The notes under the pieces are model-generated. The model was not told the DNA's origin and did not search any database. It worked only from the letters and a program-made list of their open reading frames with translations. The translations under genes were made by a program, and so were the position numbers. DNA of 64,000 bases, taken from an uncultured Prochlorococcus sp. (GTDB lineage: Bacteria > Cyanobacteriota > Cyanobacteriia > PCC-6307 > Cyanobiaceae). The stretch spans positions 1 through 64,000 of the forward strand of contig CACIYC010000005.1 in assembly GCA_902590775.1 (NCBI GenBank), in the 5' to 3' direction. Below, in pieces: positions 62,077 through 64,000 of the stretch. Every line of letters starts with the position of its first letter. Position 1 is the first letter of the stretch.

Positions 62077-63102
62077 ATGTCTATTGTTTCTTGGCCAAAA
62101 CTTCTCGAAAAGCTATTGGCGTCTCATGAACTTTCGTCAGTTGAAGCAAAAGCACTTATGAATGCTTGGCTTGATAATGAGCTTCTTCCCGTTCAAACTG
62201 GAGCTTTTTTAACTGCTTTAAGGGCTAAGCAAGTTACAGGGTTAGAACTTTCAACTATGGCAGAGGTCCTGAGAGAAGCTTGTTCTTTTTCATTTAGCGG
62301 TTCAGATGTATTCATGGTTGACACATGTGGGACTGGTGGGGATGGAGCAGATACTTTTAATATCTCAACTGCCGTAGCTTTTGTAGCGGCTTCTTGCGGT
62401 GTAACTATTGCCAAGCATGGTAATAGGAGTGCGAGTGGCAAGGTTGGTTCGGCAGATGTTTTAGAGGGGCTGGGACTCAAATTAAATGCGCCTTTCCAAG
62501 TGGTTTCTGATGCTATAGAAAGAACCAAAGTTACTTTTTTGTTTGCACCTGTTTGGCATTCTTCGTTAGTAAATTTGGCTCCATTGAGGAAAAGCTTGGG
62601 AGTTAGAACAATCTTTAATTTGCTTGGTCCTTTAGTTAATCCTTTTAGACCAAAAGCGCAGGTCTTAGGTGTTGCAAAACCTGAATTACTTGATCCAATG
62701 GCAGAGGCTTTAAAGAATTTGGGTTTAGAAAGAGCTGTGGTTGTTCATGGAGCAGGTGGGCTTGATGAGGCTTCTTTAGAAGGAATAAATCAAGTTAGGT
62801 TCCTTGAAAATGGGCAGATAAGTTCTGATGTTCTAGATATTAAAGAGTTAGGCCTCAGCCCTGCCTCAAATAATTCATTAAAAGGAGGTTCTCTTTCAAT
62901 GAATAAAGAGATTCTTATGTCGGTATTGCAAGGAAAAGGGACTCAAGCTCAAACAGAAGTTGTTGCTTTAAACTCAGCTTTAGTCCTTTGGGCTTCTGGA
63001 ATAGAAGTTGACTTAACTCAAGGTATCAAAATGGCTTTAAAAACTATAGAGATTTCTAAGCCATGGGATAAATTTAATGAATTAAAGAATTTTCTAAGTT
63101 GA
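62077..63102 (+). CDS. trpD: Anthranilate phosphoribosyltransferase
   Basis: 341 residues from ATG 62077. The track TTG (62053) lies inside the preceding terminator. [16 protein letters not shown] is the phosphoribosyl-diphosphate site and [20 protein letters not shown] a family signature. It joins anthranilate to PRPP in tryptophan synthesis. carA follows 29 bases later on the same strand. Confidence 0.96.
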   Translation: MSIVSWPKLLEKLLASHELSSVEAKALMNAWLDNELLPVQTGAFLTALRAKQVTGLELSTMAEVLREACSFSFSGSDVFMVDTCGTGGDGADTFNISTAVAFVAASCGVTIAKHGNRSASGKVGSADVLEGLGLKLNAPFQVVSDAIERTKVTFLFAPVWHSSLVNLAPLRKSLGVRTIFNLLGPLVNPFRPKAQVLGVAKPELLDPMAEALKNLGLERAVVVHGAGGLDEASLEGINQVRFLENGQISSDVLDIKELGLSPASNNSLKGGSLSMNKEILMSVLQGKGTQAQTEVVALNSALVLWASGIEVDLTQGIKMALKTIEISKPWDKFNELKNFLS

Positions 63103-63131
63103 AAACTTAAAATTTTAGGAGTTTTAATTTA

Positions 63132-64000
63132 ATGCTTGATTCTATGCAAAAAGATACTGCGATTTTAATTTTGTCGGATGGCACGTTGATAGAAGGCAAA
63201 GCATTTGGCTATAGAGGAACTGTATTAGGGGAGATAGTTTTCAATACTGGTATTACTGGATACCAGGAAGTTTTGACTGATCCAAGTTATTTTGGGCAAT
63301 TAATAACATTTACTCACCCTGAGTTGGGAAATACTGGGATTAATTTTGAAGACCAAGAGTCTGATTCTTCCTCTGCAAAGGGAGTCGTTGCTAGAAGAAT
63401 TACATCTAAGCCAAGCAATTGGCGCTCTAGAAAAACCTTTGAAAGTTGGCTTGAAGAAGAGAAAGTTGTAGGTATTTGTGAAGTTGATACAAGAGCACTT
63501 GTTCGGATTTTAAGAAGTGCTGGGACTATGAATGCTGTTATATCTTCTGATGGATCTTTTTCTCCATCTGATTTATTGAAGAAGATTAAAAATCAACCCC
63601 TAATGAAGGGACTGAATTTGGCTGAAAAAGTTACTACAAAAAAAACTTATAAATGGGATGCAAGTTCAACAGTTGAATTTGATAAAAGAGTAATGAGGTC
63701 TGAAAAGGCACCTTTTAAGGTTGTAGCCATTGATTTTGGTATTAAGCGATCAATTCTTAATCGTTTAGTTTCGCATGGATGTGAAGTGGATGTTTTGCCT
63801 GCAAATGCTTGTTTCTCTGATGTTGTAAATCTAGAACCTGAAGGAATATTTTTCTCAAATGGCCCTGGTGATCCATCTGCAGTTAAAGAAGGAATATCTT
63901 TGGCTAAGAGACTAATCAAAGAAAAAAATTTGCCTATGTTTGGCATTTGCCTAGGGCATCAAATTATTGGCTTAGCATTAGGATGTGAGACTTTTAAACT
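63132..64000 (+). CDS. carA: Carbamoyl-phosphate synthase small subunit, partial
   Basis: ATG 63132; open to the window end, so the 3' end is missing and no track ORF was called. FNTGITGYQEVLTDPSYFGQ is a CarA signature, and the glutamine amidotransferase site begins FFSNGPGDPS, then GICLGHQI with the nucleophile Cys. The enzyme supplies ammonia to CarB for arginine and pyrimidine synthesis. Confidence 0.96.
   Translation, partial: MLDSMQKDTAILILSDGTLIEGKAFGYRGTVLGEIVFNTGITGYQEVLTDPSYFGQLITFTHPELGNTGINFEDQESDSSSAKGVVARRITSKPSNWRSRKTFESWLEEEKVVGICEVDTRALVRILRSAGTMNAVISSDGSFSPSDLLKKIKNQPLMKGLNLAEKVTTKKTYKWDASSTVEFDKRVMRSEKAPFKVVAIDFGIKRSILNRLVSHGCEVDVLPANACFSDVVNLEPEGIFFSNGPGDPSAVKEGISLAKRLIKEKNLPMFGICLGHQIIGLALGCETFK

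Overview
The window looks like a chromosome segment of a low-GC marine Prochlorococcus, probably a low-light-adapted type. The evidence is strong A+T richness, many tiny membrane proteins, cyanobacterial-restricted families (DUF1651, DUF1830, DUF2862, DUF3104, DUF3288, DUF4278, DUF4912), an SLH-domain porin, a single-helix HLIP-like protein, and a glucosylglycerate pathway. The strain is an inference; I ran no database search.

Layout. 0-6.4 kb: scattered small genes and one NmrA-like reductase. 6.7-11.6 kb: a phosphate-uptake locus, pstS, then an 800-base AT-rich gap, then pstC-pstA-pstB. 11.7-35 kb: a long accessory stretch of small ORFs with a few recognisable proteins (YSC84-like, DUF938 methyltransferase, SRAP/YedK-like, LapA-like, fibrillin-like). 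It contains a 194-bp near-perfect inverted repeat (15251-15444 and 17230-17423) around about 1.8 kb, and three paralogous small genes that share an upstream 20-bp box. 35-48.8 kb: a DCC-family protein, a membrane-anchored T5orf172/GIY-YIG-like protein, a stand-alone NAD-DNA-ligase adenylation-like protein, tRNA-Gly(CCC), a short-chain dehydrogenase, a TauE/SafE permease, and DUF4912 and DUF3303 proteins. 48.9-53.7 kb: a complete glucosylglycerate locus, with gpgS divergent from a GH13 phosphorylase, gpgP and glycerate kinase. 53.8-58.7 kb: small genes, a second T5orf172-like protein, an SLH porin and tRNA-Pro(GGG). 58.7-64 kb: ordinary core genes (msrA, an MdlA-type ABC exporter, a DUF3288 protein, trpD, and carA running off the end).

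How the genes work together. PstS captures phosphate and PstC/A/B import it. GpgS makes glucosyl-3-phosphoglycerate and GpgP removes the phosphate to give the compatible solute glucosylglycerate. The GH13 enzyme probably phosphorolyses it, and glycerate kinase returns glycerate to central metabolism.

Many genes below the 60-residue track cutoff were read by hand from the sequence. Each was checked by matching codon count to coordinates. They are supported by an open frame and protein-like composition, and a few by paralogy within the window, but not by homology search. No CRISPR array, insertion sequence, integrase or rRNA was seen.
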